A stretch of 64,000 nucleotides of DNA from Sporosarcina pasteurii (GTDB lineage: Bacteria > Bacillota > Bacilli > Bacillales_A > Planococcaceae): positions 1,612,001 to 1,676,000 of the forward strand of contig NZ_CP160452.1 in the NCBI RefSeq assembly GCF_041295575.1, given 5' to 3'. The notes under the pieces were generated by a model. It made no database searches. It was not told where the DNA came from and saw only the letters and a program-made list of their open reading frames with translations. The position numbers and the translations under genes are program-made. Each line of letters opens with the position of its first letter. Within the stretch, counting starts at the first letter, position 1. Positions 29,576 through 38,453 of the stretch are shown one piece after another.

Positions 29576-30909
29576 TCAACTTCCCCTTTCTCTATCGATT
29601 CTCGAACGACAATACGAGAACCTTCTACCTTTACAATGATAACATCTTTTCCTCTATCAATGTAACTTCCTTCTGAAACGACATCAATTCTTTCGCCTTC
29701 AAGGTCAACTGTACCGGATGGTCTCAGCGGAGTAGTCGTCACTGCTTTTTGCCCAATTAACTCGGTACGATTCACATTCGACACATACCCTGACTCCGTG
29801 TCTGTTGCATCCATCAAGACTACTTTATTAAACAGGTGTAGTTTTTTACCAAAAATTTTAATGATAATCACCGCCCCTATTGCAGCGATGGCAATTGCGA
29901 TTAATACAGACATTGCCATATACATCGGGTTGCCTCCTGCCATAATAATACTACCTACTATCGCTACCGCACCAATGACACCAGCAATTCCGCCAGCTAT
30001 AAAAATCTCTGCAACAATAAGCGCAACACCGGCGACAAATAAAATCAGCGATTCATATCCAGCAAGTCCAGCAATCATATGACCGTAGAAAAACAGTAAT
30101 AACGAGATGATTCCCATCGTTCCAGCGACGCCAAATCCAGGCGAGTATAACTCCACGACTAGCCCAAGCCCAGCAATTGATAATAAGATCGGCACGACAA
30201 TCGGATTTGTTACGAAACGTGCAATACTTTCAGAAAATGTTTCCTTTGTAGAAATAACCTCAGCATTTTGATAACCTGCTTTTTCTAGCAATTCCTCAAA
30301 TGAAGCAACTGTACCTTCACTATAACCGACTGCTTGCGCTTCACTGGCCGTTAATGTAAGAAGCTTATCAACACCAGCCCCATACTCAGGTAAGTCGATA
30401 GAGGGATCCGCCATCGCCCTCGCATAAATAATCTCTCGCCCGGAAGATTCTGCAGCATTTTCCATCGCTGATAACCATGCACTGTGCGCCTTTTCGTCAG
30501 CTGCATTCCCAGAGGACTCAATGACTTGTGCCGCTCCGATTCTACCTCTCGGCGACATGTAGATTTCGTCCGCATGTAATGCCAAAAATGCACCGGCTGA
30601 TAATGCATCATCATTAATATAAGCGATGATGGGTATTTCAGACGTATCTAGCAATTTAGCAATTTGTCCTGCTGCATCAACAAAGCCGCCTGGCGTATGA
30701 ATATCTAAAATAATCGCTTTGGCATCCGCTTCTATTGCTTCTTCAAAAGATCTTTCTAAAAAAGCAAACAATCCCTTCTCTACTTCTTTAGAAATTGGTA
30801 TCTTATAGACAACTTCATTATCCGCATTTGCATCTGCATTTACAAACGGTACAGAAAGTGTGGCAATTAACAGCATGAGGAAAAACAACTTTTTCATATG
30901 ATGTCTCAT
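29572..30909 (-). CDS. yqeZ: NfeD-family membrane serine protease (YqeZ)
   Basis: The start at the ATG at 30909 has GAGGAGG six bases upstream and gives 445 residues. Order: signal peptide (about 1-27), ClpP-like protease domain with '[14 protein letters not shown]' and '[18 protein letters not shown]' (nucleophile Ser), four to five membrane helices (about 220-345), and a C-terminal OB-fold NfeD domain. It partners the flotillin and is implicated in envelope-stress responses in B. subtilis. It heads the six-gene run to phoH. Confidence 0.92.
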   Translation of the reverse strand: MRHHMKKLFFLMLLIATLSVPFVNADANADNEVVYKIPISKEVEKGLFAFLERSFEEAIEADAKAIILDIHTPGGFVDAAGQIAKLLDTSEIPIIAYINDDALSAGAFLALHADEIYMSPRGRIGAAQVIESSGNAADEKAHSAWLSAMENAAESSGREIIYARAMADPSIDLPEYGAGVDKLLTLTASEAQAVGYSEGTVASFEELLEKAGYQNAEVISTKETFSESIARFVTNPIVVPILLSIAGLGLVVELYSPGFGVAGTMGIISLLLFFYGHMIAGLAGYESLILFVAGVALIVAEIFIAGGIAGVIGAVAIVGSIIMAGGNPMYMAMSVLIAIAIAAIGAVIIIKIFGKKLHLFNKVVLMDATDTESGYVSNVNRTELIGQKAVTTTPLRPSGTVDLEGERIDVVSEGSYIDRGKDVIIVKVEGSRIVVRESIEKGEVE

Positions 30910-31075
30910 CCCAACCCTCCTCTCTTCTGTATACTCCAATTATATCTTTAATACGCGTAAAAAGGGTAAAAGTTTCATTTCACCTAAAAAAAAGATATCT
31001 TTTTGATATCTAACTGTTTTACATTCAAATAATTCTTATAACGTGATACTTCTATTTCACATGATAGACAAATAA

Positions 31076-31105
31076 ACCGGAAAACCTATATAACGGCTTC
31101 CCGGT
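31076..31105 (-). terminator. Terminator after rpsU
   Basis: Arms at 31076-31086 and 31095-31105 pair over 11 bases with two G-U changes. A T-rich stretch follows on the minus strand. Confidence 0.65.
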
Positions 31106-31171
31106 CTTACAATAATTGAAATTTGATGTAATTAGCATATACAAAGTTAATGACGAAGATAATTGAGTAAA

Positions 31172-31342
31172 TTATCTACGTTTCCTTGCAGCCTCAGACT
31201 TCAATTTTCGTCTTACACTCGGCTTCTCATAATACTCACGCTTTCTAACCTCACGGATTTTTCCGCTTTTGGAAACGTCACGTTTGAAGCGTCGAAGAGC
31301 GTCTTCAAGCGATTCGTTTTTACGAACGACAGTTTTCGACAT
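31172..31342 (-). CDS. rpsU: 30S ribosomal protein S21
   Basis: A 56-residue basic protein with the S21 pattern: '[20 protein letters not shown]' (about 6-25), '[16 protein letters not shown]' and a basic C-terminus. GGAGGGA lies before the ATG. It belongs to the small ribosomal subunit near the anti-Shine-Dalgarno region. In B. subtilis rpsU is followed by yqeY; that gene is missing here and a terminator follows instead. Confidence 0.95.
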   Translation of the reverse strand: MSKTVVRKNESLEDALRRFKRDVSKSGKIREVRKREYYEKPSVRRKLKSEAARKRR

Positions 31343-31446
31343 ACCTCTTGTCCCTCCCTCCGAACACCTTGGAACACACGGTCTAGTGCCATGTACTTCA
31401 GTATTATACCTTATTATTAAAAGTGGGTCAATATTAATCTGGTGAA

Positions 31447-32118
31447 TTAATAATCTTCTTTTGATTTTAATCCATTCATAATTTGTACCCCAGAACTCGC
31501 ACCAATTCTTGTCGCGCCAGCTTCAATCATTTGTTCCATATCTTCAAAACTACGGACACCACCTGAAGCTTTCACACCTAATTCAGGACCTACGACGCCT
31601 CTCATTAATTTTACATCTTCTACCGTTGCACCGCCAGTTGAGAAGCCTGTAGAGGTTTTCACAAAATCTACCCCTGCAACAACCGCCAATTCACAAGCTG
31701 TTCGCTTCTCAGCATCAGTTAATAAAGATGTTTCTATAATTACTTTAACGATGGCATTGTCAGCAGCTGCTTCAACGACTGCTTGAATATCTCGTTTGAC
31801 AAGCTCGTCATCTCCACCGCGAAGTGCTCCGATATTCACAACCATATCGATTTCAGTCGCACCATTTTGTATCGCATTTTTTGTTTCAAATGCTTTTGTT
31901 TCTGTCGTTGAAGTCCCTAAAGGAAACCCGATGACTGTACATACTTTAACAGGTGTTCCTTCTAATAACTCCGCTGCGGTTTTAACCCAAGTCGGGTTGA
32001 CACAAACCGATGCAAAGGAATACATTTTCGCTTCATTGCAAAGGTCGATGATTGCGTCTTTTTTAGCATCTGCTTTTAATAATGTATGATCAATATATTT
32101 TGCAAAATCTGTATTCAA
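31447..32118 (-). CDS. deoC: Deoxyribose-phosphate aldolase
   Basis: The 223-residue TIM-barrel enzyme cleaves 2-deoxyribose 5-phosphate to glyceraldehyde 3-phosphate and acetaldehyde. The Schiff-base Lys lies in '[16 protein letters not shown]' near residue 150, and '[12 protein letters not shown]' near 182 holds the second conserved Lys. The TTG start at 32118 has GGAGGT six bases upstream. It is not in this place in B. subtilis. Confidence 0.95.
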   Translation of the reverse strand: MNTDFAKYIDHTLLKADAKKDAIIDLCNEAKMYSFASVCVNPTWVKTAAELLEGTPVKVCTVIGFPLGTSTTETKAFETKNAIQNGATEIDMVVNIGALRGGDDELVKRDIQAVVEAAADNAIVKVIIETSLLTDAEKRTACELAVVAGVDFVKTSTGFSTGGATVEDVKLMRGVVGPELGVKASGGVRSFEDMEQMIEAGATRIGASSGVQIMNGLKSKEDY

Positions 32119-32191
32119 CTGAATACCTCCTATAAATGTTCCGTATTATTACAAGTTTAGTTAGTGAAATGTTTAACCAACAATTAGCAGA

Positions 32192-33550
32192 TCAAACTTG
32201 AACCGATTCCTCTTCTTCCATTACACGAACATATTTTGCTTCGTTATAAGGGTAACCAGCTTTTATTAGCTTTACACGAACAACTTTACCAACCATAGAT
32301 TCGTCAGCTTCAAAGAACACTTTTAAGTAATTATCTGTATAGCCTTCGTAAAGTCCACTTTCAGGGTCGAGTTTGTATCTGTCTTCCGGAATGACTTCAA
32401 GCACTTCATTTTCAAATGAAGACGCATATTCCTTTGCAAGCTGATCATTTAACTCAATTAGTTTATGAACTCTTTCATTTTTCACTGCTTCATCAATTTG
32501 GTCAGTCATACGTGCTGCCGGTGTGCCCGTTCGCATGGAGTAAGGAAATACGTGTAATTCGGAAAAACTTTGGTCACGAATGAAACGATACGTTTCCATA
32601 AACTCCTCTTCCGTTTCTCCCGGGAAGCCTACGATAACGTCTGAAGTAATGGCAAGGTTCGGTAGCGCTTCACGTAAACGATCCAGTCGCTCTGCAAAAA
32701 ATTCCATCGTATACTTTCTACGCATACGTTTCAAAACTGTGTTTGACCCAGATTGAATAGGAATATGCAAATGACGGACAATCACTTTCGAATCATTCAA
32801 TACTTCAATCACTTCATCTGTTAGCTGACTCGCTTCGATAGAACTAATACGAAGACGCTTCAGCCCTTTCACTTCCGCTTCAAGATCGCGAAGTAAGGCT
32901 GCTAAGTTATAATCTTTTAAATCCTCACCGTACCCACCTGTATGAATACCCGTTAGTACAATTTCAAGGTACCCTGCATCAACAAGTTGCTGCGCTTGAT
33001 GAATCACTTCTTTAGGATCGCGAGAACGCATAAGGCCGCGAGCCCATGGAATAATACAAAATGTACAGAAATTATTACAACCTTCTTGGATTTTAAGCGA
33101 AGCACGAGTACGATCTGTAAAAGCCGGTACATCCAACTCTTCATACACACGGTTTTTCATAATATTACGCACTGCGTTAATGGGTTGACGCTCCGCACGA
33201 TATTCTTCAATAAGACCAAGTAATTTCGAACGGTCTTGTGTACCAACAACAATATCTACACCAGGTATCGCCATAATTTCCGCTGAAGATGTTTGCGCAT
33301 AACATCCAGTTACACATACAACAGCATCTGGATTTCTACGGATTGCTCGACGAATTACTTGGCGGCTCTTTCTATCCCCTGTATTTGTAACGGTACATGT
33401 ATTAATGACATATACATCCGCATCATTTTCAAATTCTTCACGCTCGTAACCTGCGTCTTTAAATAGTTGCCAAATCGCTTCCGTTTCATAGTGGTTTACT
33501 TTACAACCGAGAGTATGGAAACTCACAGTTTTTGGTAGCACATTGCCCAT
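32192..33550 (-). CDS. mtaB: tRNA (N6-threonylcarbamoyladenosine37-C2)-methylthiotransferase MtaB
   Basis: From the ATG at 33550 (AAAGGATG eight bases upstream) the protein has 452 residues; an ATG four codons earlier sits directly on that site and is less likely. Domains: N-terminal UPF0004 with Cys in TLGCKVN, NTCTVTN and VTGCYAQ; radical-SAM core with CNNFCTFC; C-terminal TRAM domain. It makes ms2t6A in tRNA. In B. subtilis (yqeV) it follows rsmE directly; here an island intervenes and its 5' end is one copy of a direct repeat. Confidence 0.95.
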   Translation of the reverse strand: MGNVLPKTVSFHTLGCKVNHYETEAIWQLFKDAGYEREEFENDADVYVINTCTVTNTGDRKSRQVIRRAIRRNPDAVVCVTGCYAQTSSAEIMAIPGVDIVVGTQDRSKLLGLIEEYRAERQPINAVRNIMKNRVYEELDVPAFTDRTRASLKIQEGCNNFCTFCIIPWARGLMRSRDPKEVIHQAQQLVDAGYLEIVLTGIHTGGYGEDLKDYNLAALLRDLEAEVKGLKRLRISSIEASQLTDEVIEVLNDSKVIVRHLHIPIQSGSNTVLKRMRRKYTMEFFAERLDRLREALPNLAITSDVIVGFPGETEEEFMETYRFIRDQSFSELHVFPYSMRTGTPAARMTDQIDEAVKNERVHKLIELNDQLAKEYASSFENEVLEVIPEDRYKLDPESGLYEGYTDNYLKVFFEADESMVGKVVRVKLIKAGYPYNEAKYVRVMEEEESVQV

Positions 33551-33633
33551 AAAACTTTTCATCCTTTCGTTCCGATCAGTAAAATCTCAACTTGTCCTAT
33601 AATAGCATATATCGCTGTAATGAGCATAATGTT
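33503..33633. repeat. 131-bp direct repeat, left copy (mtaB 5' end)
   Basis: This block holds codons 1 to about 16 of mtaB, its ribosome site, and an extended -10 TGCTATTAT (33599-33607 on the minus strand). It matches 37956-38086 at 125 of 131 positions with no gaps. Homology ends sharply at both sides. It marks one end of the accessory island. Confidence 0.95.
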
Positions 33634-33795
33634 TTAATGCCCTGCATTAATGATTCAATTGGCTCTACGTGTGAACGGTTCATTTGTCTGACCTTTTCCC
33701 TTATAGTATCCTATCTTTCTCGGCCCCTTCTACGAGGTTGTGCAAACTTATTTCAAATAAATTAAGTTTGAAGTATCCTCACTTTTTCATCCCTC

Positions 33796-34065
33796 TCATT
33801 TAAAATAAAAAGAGGAGAGAGCTAATGCTTTCTCAGAAGTCAGTATTTTCGGTGCGATTATAGTAATTATTAGCATAATTGGAACCGTAAATACTTTATC
33901 ACTAAAATCGCTCTTCACCTGGTTCTCAATATATACTCTAAGCAATTTTAATTTTTCTAATTCATGATTACATATTTCAAGGATTTCTTGTTTTAACTCA
34001 TTTAAGTTATTAATTAAGCTATATTGTTCTCCACTTCTATTTTCCAAAACTTTATACAAAAACAC
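33796..34065 (-). CDS. Unknown small protein with C-terminal membrane helix, possibly truncated
   Basis: The frame from a GTG at 34065 gives 89 residues: a Glu/Leu-rich, coiled-coil-like part (about 15-50) and one hydrophobic helix (about 62-75). I do not recognise it. There is no ribosome site before the GTG, and the frame stays open with plausible coding sequence for about 20 further codons upstream to a TGA, without ATG, GTG or TTG. It therefore looks like the 3' end of a decayed gene. Confidence 0.35.
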   Translation of the reverse strand: MFLYKVLENRSGEQYSLINNLNELKQEILEICNHELEKLKLLRVYIENQVKSDFSDKVFTVPIMLIITIIAPKILTSEKALALSSFYFK

Positions 34066-34574
34066 TTCATTAGTATTAGTGTGCGTTATCCAATCAAAAA
34101 GATTAATGTTGTTATTATCATTATTTAATGCTATCTTTATTCTTCTTTTTCAAGATAATATATATTTAGAATTTTTAATAAGTCAGACACTATTACCAGT
34201 CCCACTGCTGACGATAATAACGTTATATAACTCTAATAATTCTGGGGTGGTATGGATCACGTTCAAAAACTTGATTACTTATTAGTGTGAAATTGTTTAA
34301 GTCTATACTTTTGTCCGCTTACTCTTTTGATATGCACCCCTAATGTTAGACCAAAAATCTAATATTAGGGGGTCACTACCTATTAGGGTTATCAATATTA
34401 CATGGTTTTTGCCAAGAGAGGACAATCTTGCGCGCAAAATAATACCATTGTTTTGTGACTGATTAAACGGTCTTAGGACTCTTTTTCACGGTACCTGTAT
34501 AAGTGGAGGCCATATGAATACTTGGGCTTAATGTTATAATTCTAGTACGAAATTTGAGTTTCTTATATAACCAT
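34066..34574. other. Island gap with one strong inverted repeat
   Basis: About 500 bases without a supported gene. An inverted repeat has arms CCCCTAATGTTAGA (34337-34350) and TCTAATATTAGGGG (34358-34371) with one change. It recalls end or leader sequences of IS3-family elements, but no transposase frame is seen. It may be an insertion-sequence scar or a terminator. Confidence 0.4.
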
Positions 34575-35552
34575 TTACACTAAATCGGAGTAAGATAACC
34601 GTTTAATCGTATCAAAGGATTCTGTCGAAGAATATCCAGTAAGATTTCGAATTAGCCAATCCCTATGAATAGGAATATTTAAATGCGTTCTTATATTAAT
34701 ATCCCGATAGATTTTCCCTGGTACGAAGAGTAGTGATTTAACAACTTCAAATTCTATTAGACTCAAGGGTCTTACTTGATGATATGACTTTAATATTTCT
34801 AAAAGCATTTCCGCATTTTTACCCATGTGTAGATGGCATAGAAAGAGTAAGTCAATAATTCGAACACAATAATGACTGCCATCAAAATCTAGTAAATACA
34901 CTTTACCTTCGGGCGAAAAAACTAAATTAGAGTAATTATAATCCCCATGAATGAATGTATTTTCTTTTCTCTCTGTTTTTACGAGTTCCTTATAGCTATC
35001 TATAGGAAATAAGCGTTCAGCGTATTCCATTCTTTCAAGCGCAATTTTAAGTGGATCCGTTCCAAATTGCTGCCCCCATTCTTTTAATCTATTTTTAACA
35101 ACTTTCATTTTATACCCACCCACTTTTATATCATTAAACGTAGTAGGATATAAAAAGGTATTTGGAACATTTTTCATAGGCTCTTGATTCGGTGCTTTTG
35201 CAGCACAGTGAAAAAAAGCTAAAAACGCCGAAGCAGTTTTCAAATGTTCTAAATTTGAAAAAGAAGGCTGAATACCTTCAATCCATTCACTTAAAACATA
35301 GGTCAATCCTTGCATTTCAACGTAACTCGAACCATCCAGTGTCGAAATCATTTTGGGAAATTGACGGAAACCATTTTTATCAATTTGATTCAATAGAGAA
35401 ATATGAAAATCGATAGCAACCGGCCAATCATAAACCTTAAACGCATAGGTTTTATCTGCAGTGCCAACCATGTATACTTTACGATGTCCTAGCTTTTTAA
35501 TAAACGATGTTCTTAATCCATACTTTTTTAGAAGCAGTTTACTAATATCCAT
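34575..35552 (-). CDS. CotS-family kinase-like protein (putative spore coat)
   Basis: The 325-residue protein has a protein-kinase/aminoglycoside-phosphotransferase fold. The N lobe has a likely Lys in YAFKVY (near 39). The catalytic loop HGDYNYSNL (202-210) keeps His202, Asp204 and Asn209, and LDFDG (221-225) gives the metal-binding Asp222. Together with the tail 'PGKIYRDINIRTH' this is closest to the CotS/CotI/YtaA group of Bacillus spore proteins. Its substrate is unknown. AAGGAGGT lies seven bases before the ATG. It lies downstream of the glycosyltransferase on the same strand, inside the island. Confidence 0.75.
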   Translation of the reverse strand: MDISKLLLKKYGLRTSFIKKLGHRKVYMVGTADKTYAFKVYDWPVAIDFHISLLNQIDKNGFRQFPKMISTLDGSSYVEMQGLTYVLSEWIEGIQPSFSNLEHLKTASAFLAFFHCAAKAPNQEPMKNVPNTFLYPTTFNDIKVGGYKMKVVKNRLKEWGQQFGTDPLKIALERMEYAERLFPIDSYKELVKTERKENTFIHGDYNYSNLVFSPEGKVYLLDFDGSHYCVRIIDLLFLCHLHMGKNAEMLLEILKSYHQVRPLSLIEFEVVKSLLFVPGKIYRDINIRTHLNIPIHRDWLIRNLTGYSSTESFDTIKRLSYSDLV

Positions 35553-35704
35553 CCCTAGTACCTCCTTATAATAAGTCTAAATGAGCCAACTTGCTGTTAT
35601 GATGTCCAATGTTATGATAAAAAGCGGAGAAATGATGCCAAACGATAATCGCTTGGCATTGATTCATTGGGATTTCAAAGCAGCCTAGCTGGTGTGAAAT
35701 ATAA

Positions 35705-37147
35705 TTATTGAATCCTTCCATACTTATGAAGTATTATTTCATATAATCCTTGACACATATCTCCAACAATAAGTTGTTCCGTTAGATTCCCTTTATCTGA
35801 GCGATGGTCACTCCGAACCTTATTTTTGCTAATTACATCAACTTCTCTAATCGCTTGAACATTTAGTCCAGACAATACAGCTCGGACCATTCCGACTGTT
35901 GGTACAGCTAAGTTTTCAGGTCCTATTATTTCTAGGGCTCTATTGCTCAATGCATGAGGAACTGCCGTTAATGTATTCACATTAAGATCTTCTCGTTTCA
36001 AAGAAGTATTCAGAAAGTATTTCGACCATGTCACCTCATCCCAACTTCGCTTCCCTTTAAGCATTAAGCTCAAATCATTTAAGGCTACATCTACATCATT
36101 CTTTGTAACAGCAGTGATAAATTGTTTTAGCTCCCTAGAAGAAATAACCATGTCTCCATCCAGGAATAAATAATAACTAGATGGATAATTTATAGCACCT
36201 ACAGATCTACCGACGTCGTGCCCTATTCGATATGGAAAAGACACAACTTGCGCTCCTGCCTCCTTTGCAATTTTAGCAGTATTATCAATCGAACCATTCT
36301 CAACAACAACAACTTGACTCGCCCCAGCATTAAGGGCACTTTTAATTACAGGGCCAATAGTGTCCTCTTCATTTGAAGCTGGAATTATAGCAGTTACTCC
36401 ATAATGAAAGGGTCGATTTCCGTTATTTTGACTTTTTAAAATATCTAACCTTCGTCTCAAATTGGTGTAACCACTTCTTTCTCCATTTCTTCTCAGCCAG
36501 TATGATAGTGATTGCAGACATTCTTCTAAAAGAAGATCACTTCCAATGGAAACTTTATACAATTTACTATTAATCTTGGTGGAGACATGGAGTGCTTGAA
36601 TAATTAAACCCTTTCTAATTGCTATTAATTTCGCTAAAGGGGGTACCGCTAAACTACTAGGTCCAATAAGCATAAGTGCTTCCCGACTAATTACAAATGG
36701 AACATGATAAAGTGAACCACATGTTAGATCTCTACGATTAGCTATCATATTAAGCATAAATTCCGCTGTCTCATAATTAAAATAGCCGGGTTGTGGGGAA
36801 TATGAATGAGTGCTTATTGCCAAGTCTACCTTTTTAGTTTGTACAATGGATACTAGGCGCTTCAAATCAACAGCTTTAATCGCCAACGAAGTATCTAAGA
36901 ATAATAAAACGTCACCCTTTGCCCGCTTTGCGCCGAATGCTCGCATTTTATAGCTCATTACTTCTGGACTACCCCAAAGTACTTGAGCACCCCATCGGTT
37001 AGCTACTTCTTGAGTTCCCTCATTATAATCACTTAAGAACATTAGTATTTCTAAACAATTTAACTTTTTCACTTCTTTTAACAGTGCTTCTAAATTACCT
37101 ACATTATTTTGCCCAATTATTATTATTGATAAACTTGTTTGTTCCAT
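35705..37147 (-). CDS. Tandem-duplicated family 2 glycosyltransferase-like protein
   Basis: The 480-residue protein consists of two related GT-A-like halves (about 1-225 and 248-478). Both have a nucleotide-binding start, a DxD-like site and an ending with 'IGPxxLAVP'. The second half is complete: AIIPASNEEDTIG, VVVVENGSIDNT and FLDGDM (Asp330, Asp332). In the first half the site reads FLDTS (Asp85, Ser87), so one Asp is lost and it may be inactive. No membrane helix is seen. AAGGAAGG precedes the ATG. Spore-surface glycosylation is suggested by the CotS-like neighbour and the promoter. Confidence 0.75.
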   Translation of the reverse strand: MEQTSLSIIIIGQNNVGNLEALLKEVKKLNCLEILMFLSDYNEGTQEVANRWGAQVLWGSPEVMSYKMRAFGAKRAKGDVLLFLDTSLAIKAVDLKRLVSIVQTKKVDLAISTHSYSPQPGYFNYETAEFMLNMIANRRDLTCGSLYHVPFVISREALMLIGPSSLAVPPLAKLIAIRKGLIIQALHVSTKINSKLYKVSIGSDLLLEECLQSLSYWLRRNGERSGYTNLRRRLDILKSQNNGNRPFHYGVTAIIPASNEEDTIGPVIKSALNAGASQVVVVENGSIDNTAKIAKEAGAQVVSFPYRIGHDVGRSVGAINYPSSYYLFLDGDMVISSRELKQFITAVTKNDVDVALNDLSLMLKGKRSWDEVTWSKYFLNTSLKREDLNVNTLTAVPHALSNRALEIIGPENLAVPTVGMVRAVLSGLNVQAIREVDVISKNKVRSDHRSDKGNLTEQLIVGDMCQGLYEIILHKYGRIQ

Positions 37148-37200
37148 TAGGATTCCTTCCTTTTTTAAGATCCATTTCTTTAAAGTTCGATCTTTTCCAG

Positions 37201-37209
37201 TATAGTATG
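37201..37209 (-). promoter_or_regulatory. Candidate SigK/SigE-type -10 before the glycosyltransferase
   Basis: CATACTATA on the minus strand matches the SigK -10 form CATANNNTA and lies 53 bases before the start codon. A TTTACA further upstream could be a vegetative -35 for TACTAT instead. The assignment is inference. Confidence 0.35.
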
Positions 37210-37452
37210 AGTGTATAACTGGTTATGTAAAGGCTAATGTTACTATATTGAAATATCTGCACTATAAATTAAACCGTACTCAATGTTTGAACTTGAAATC
37301 TCCAACATGCAGAATGATAGCCATCAGGGATCATCGAGTATGATGAATTCATCTCATTTGCAAATTTGACCGGCGACTTTTCATTGGTTTTCTCTCTAAT
37401 TTTTTCACGCCATCATTTCCTTCTACAAATTAATATAAATTAGGTGTGTGAT

Positions 37453-37632
37453 ATGCGAAGATCTGTTGTCGTGTTTGTAGAGGATAATCATCCAGCCCTA
37501 TCGGATATAGTTGGCCGCGAGGCATTATCTGATTTTGTTCACACGATAATTGATAATATGACTGTTTTGGATAAGCGTGTGCAATCCATTACTTTTAAAA
37601 ACGGTTTCACGTACACATTTGCGTATAGGCCT
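37453..37632 (+). pseudogene. Possible 3' remnant of a serine recombinase gene
   Basis: The frame from 37453 reads REALSDFVHTIIDNMTV, then DKRVQSITFKNGFTYTF. This resembles the end of large serine recombinases, where a beta strand with I-x-F-K-N-G closes the protein. There is no catalytic resolvase domain upstream, so only a fragment remains. After about 37630 the resemblance stops although the frame runs on to 37794. Its place next to the right-hand repeat fits an integrase beside its attachment site. The call is tentative. Confidence 0.4.
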
Positions 37633-37853
37633 CTTTGCAAAGTCAATCTACTGCACCAGTCAGGATGCAGTACAGGGATTACGAGGGAGCTATACTGCAA
37701 CACTAGAAGGAAAACGGACCTACTTCTCGAGCCAATTTGCAAAAGGCTACAAACACTTCTGTCGATGGAGTTTATAGCCTATAGGCCGAATTAATGGAGC
37801 TTAGGCTTGTCGTGAAAACAGGTCAATCTACAATGACGCTCTATCATTACAAT

Positions 37854-37893
37854 GAAAAAACCACTTAAAATGGTGGTTTGAAGTGGTTTTTTC
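37854..37893. terminator. Terminator near the right end of the island
   Basis: Perfect 13-bp arms GAAAAAACCACTT (37854-37866) and AAGTGGTTTTTTC (37881-37893). It is suited to both strands: downstream of the recombinase remnant on plus, and just after the truncated mtaB copy on minus. Confidence 0.85.
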
Positions 37894-37901
37894 TAAGCGC
37901 C

Positions 37902-38015
37902 TTAACCCTCGTTGCTACAGATTTCAGACGCAATCATATTTAAGTTTACTACCGCACAACCAAGAGTATGGAAGCTCACGGTTTTTGGTAGCTCATTGCC
38001 CATAAAACTTTTCAT
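37902..38015 (-). pseudogene. Truncated second copy of the mtaB 5' end
   Basis: The right repeat keeps the mtaB ribosome site and its first 16 to 20 codons, with MGNELPKTVSFHTLGC still readable. After that Cys the sequence diverges from mtaB and the frame ends at 37902. With the conserved -10 upstream it could still be transcribed into a peptide of 33 to 37 residues, ended by the adjacent hairpin. It is most simply the original mtaB start, cut off from its gene. Confidence 0.75.
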
Positions 38016-38086
38016 CTTTTCGTTCCGATCAGTAAAATCTCAACTTGTCCTATAATAGCATAAATCGCTGTAATGAGCATAATGTT
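37956..38086. repeat. 131-bp direct repeat, right copy
   Basis: It matches 33503-33633 at 125 of 131 positions, same orientation, no gaps. It includes the extended -10, ribosome site and first codons of mtaB. Confidence 0.95.
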
Positions 38087-38453
38087 ATATGCTAACATAA
38101 ATACCTTTCACATGAATGAGTAATAAAAGTGATTGAACTGCTGAAATAGCATTTCAAGTCAATCCTTATAGATCAATCATTGCCCTTCCCTCCCAGTTAC
38201 TAATCGTCGGCCCCATCTCACGAAAGCTTTTAGTCATGTATGTTAAACCAGTAACAGAAGAGGGGTAATTAACTGTATAGTTCGCATGACTTATCTATTT
38301 TGTGCAAAAATAAGACCTTTCTATTTTAATATAGAAAGGTCTTACTCTATCCAATCGTGATTTCACTTGGCAATGCTGCCAAATCCGTACGCCATTATCA
38401 TGTAGTCCAGCACTGATTAACCCAGTTATGAGCTGATCATGTTTTTTCATCTA
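38087..38453. other. Gap between the right repeat and rsmE
   Basis: About 370 bases with no supported gene. They probably represent the native rsmE-mtaB spacer. The only clear structure is the rsmE terminator at 38311-38344. Confidence 0.5.
38311..38344 (-). terminator. Terminator after rsmE
   Basis: Perfect 14-bp arms TAAGACCTTTCTAT (38311-38324) and its complement (38331-38344). A run of T follows on the minus strand. It lies 110 bases past the rsmE stop and separates the heat-shock cluster from the island. Confidence 0.85.

Larger units (their letters stand above)
33503..37955. mobile_element. Putative integrated element, remnant, in the mtaB 5' end
   Basis: About 4.45 kb is bounded by two direct copies of the mtaB promoter and first codons. 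It interrupts the rsmE-mtaB order known from B. subtilis. Inside are a truncated small ORF, a CotS-like gene, a glycosyltransferase and, next to the right repeat, a frame like the end of a serine recombinase. I infer that an element entered mtaB near codon 16 and supplied a new 5' end, then decayed. A local duplication followed by insertion is the alternative. Confidence 0.5.

Noticed and set aside
30986..31011. Hairpin AGATATC/GATATCT preceded by A residues
   Set aside because: Arms are only seven AT-rich base pairs; the rpsU terminator just upstream on that strand is stronger.
34079..34285. Plus-strand hydrophobic frame of 68 codons in the island
   Set aside because: No ribosome site; overlaps the better coding-like minus-strand frame.
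35636..35658. Inverted repeat between the glycosyltransferase and CotS-like genes
   Set aside because: No T-run on either strand; could be a weak structure but not a supported terminator.
37577..37777. Plus-strand frame of 66 codons ending GYKHFCRWSL
   Set aside because: Overlaps the recombinase-like remnant in another frame, no start signal and no recognised family.
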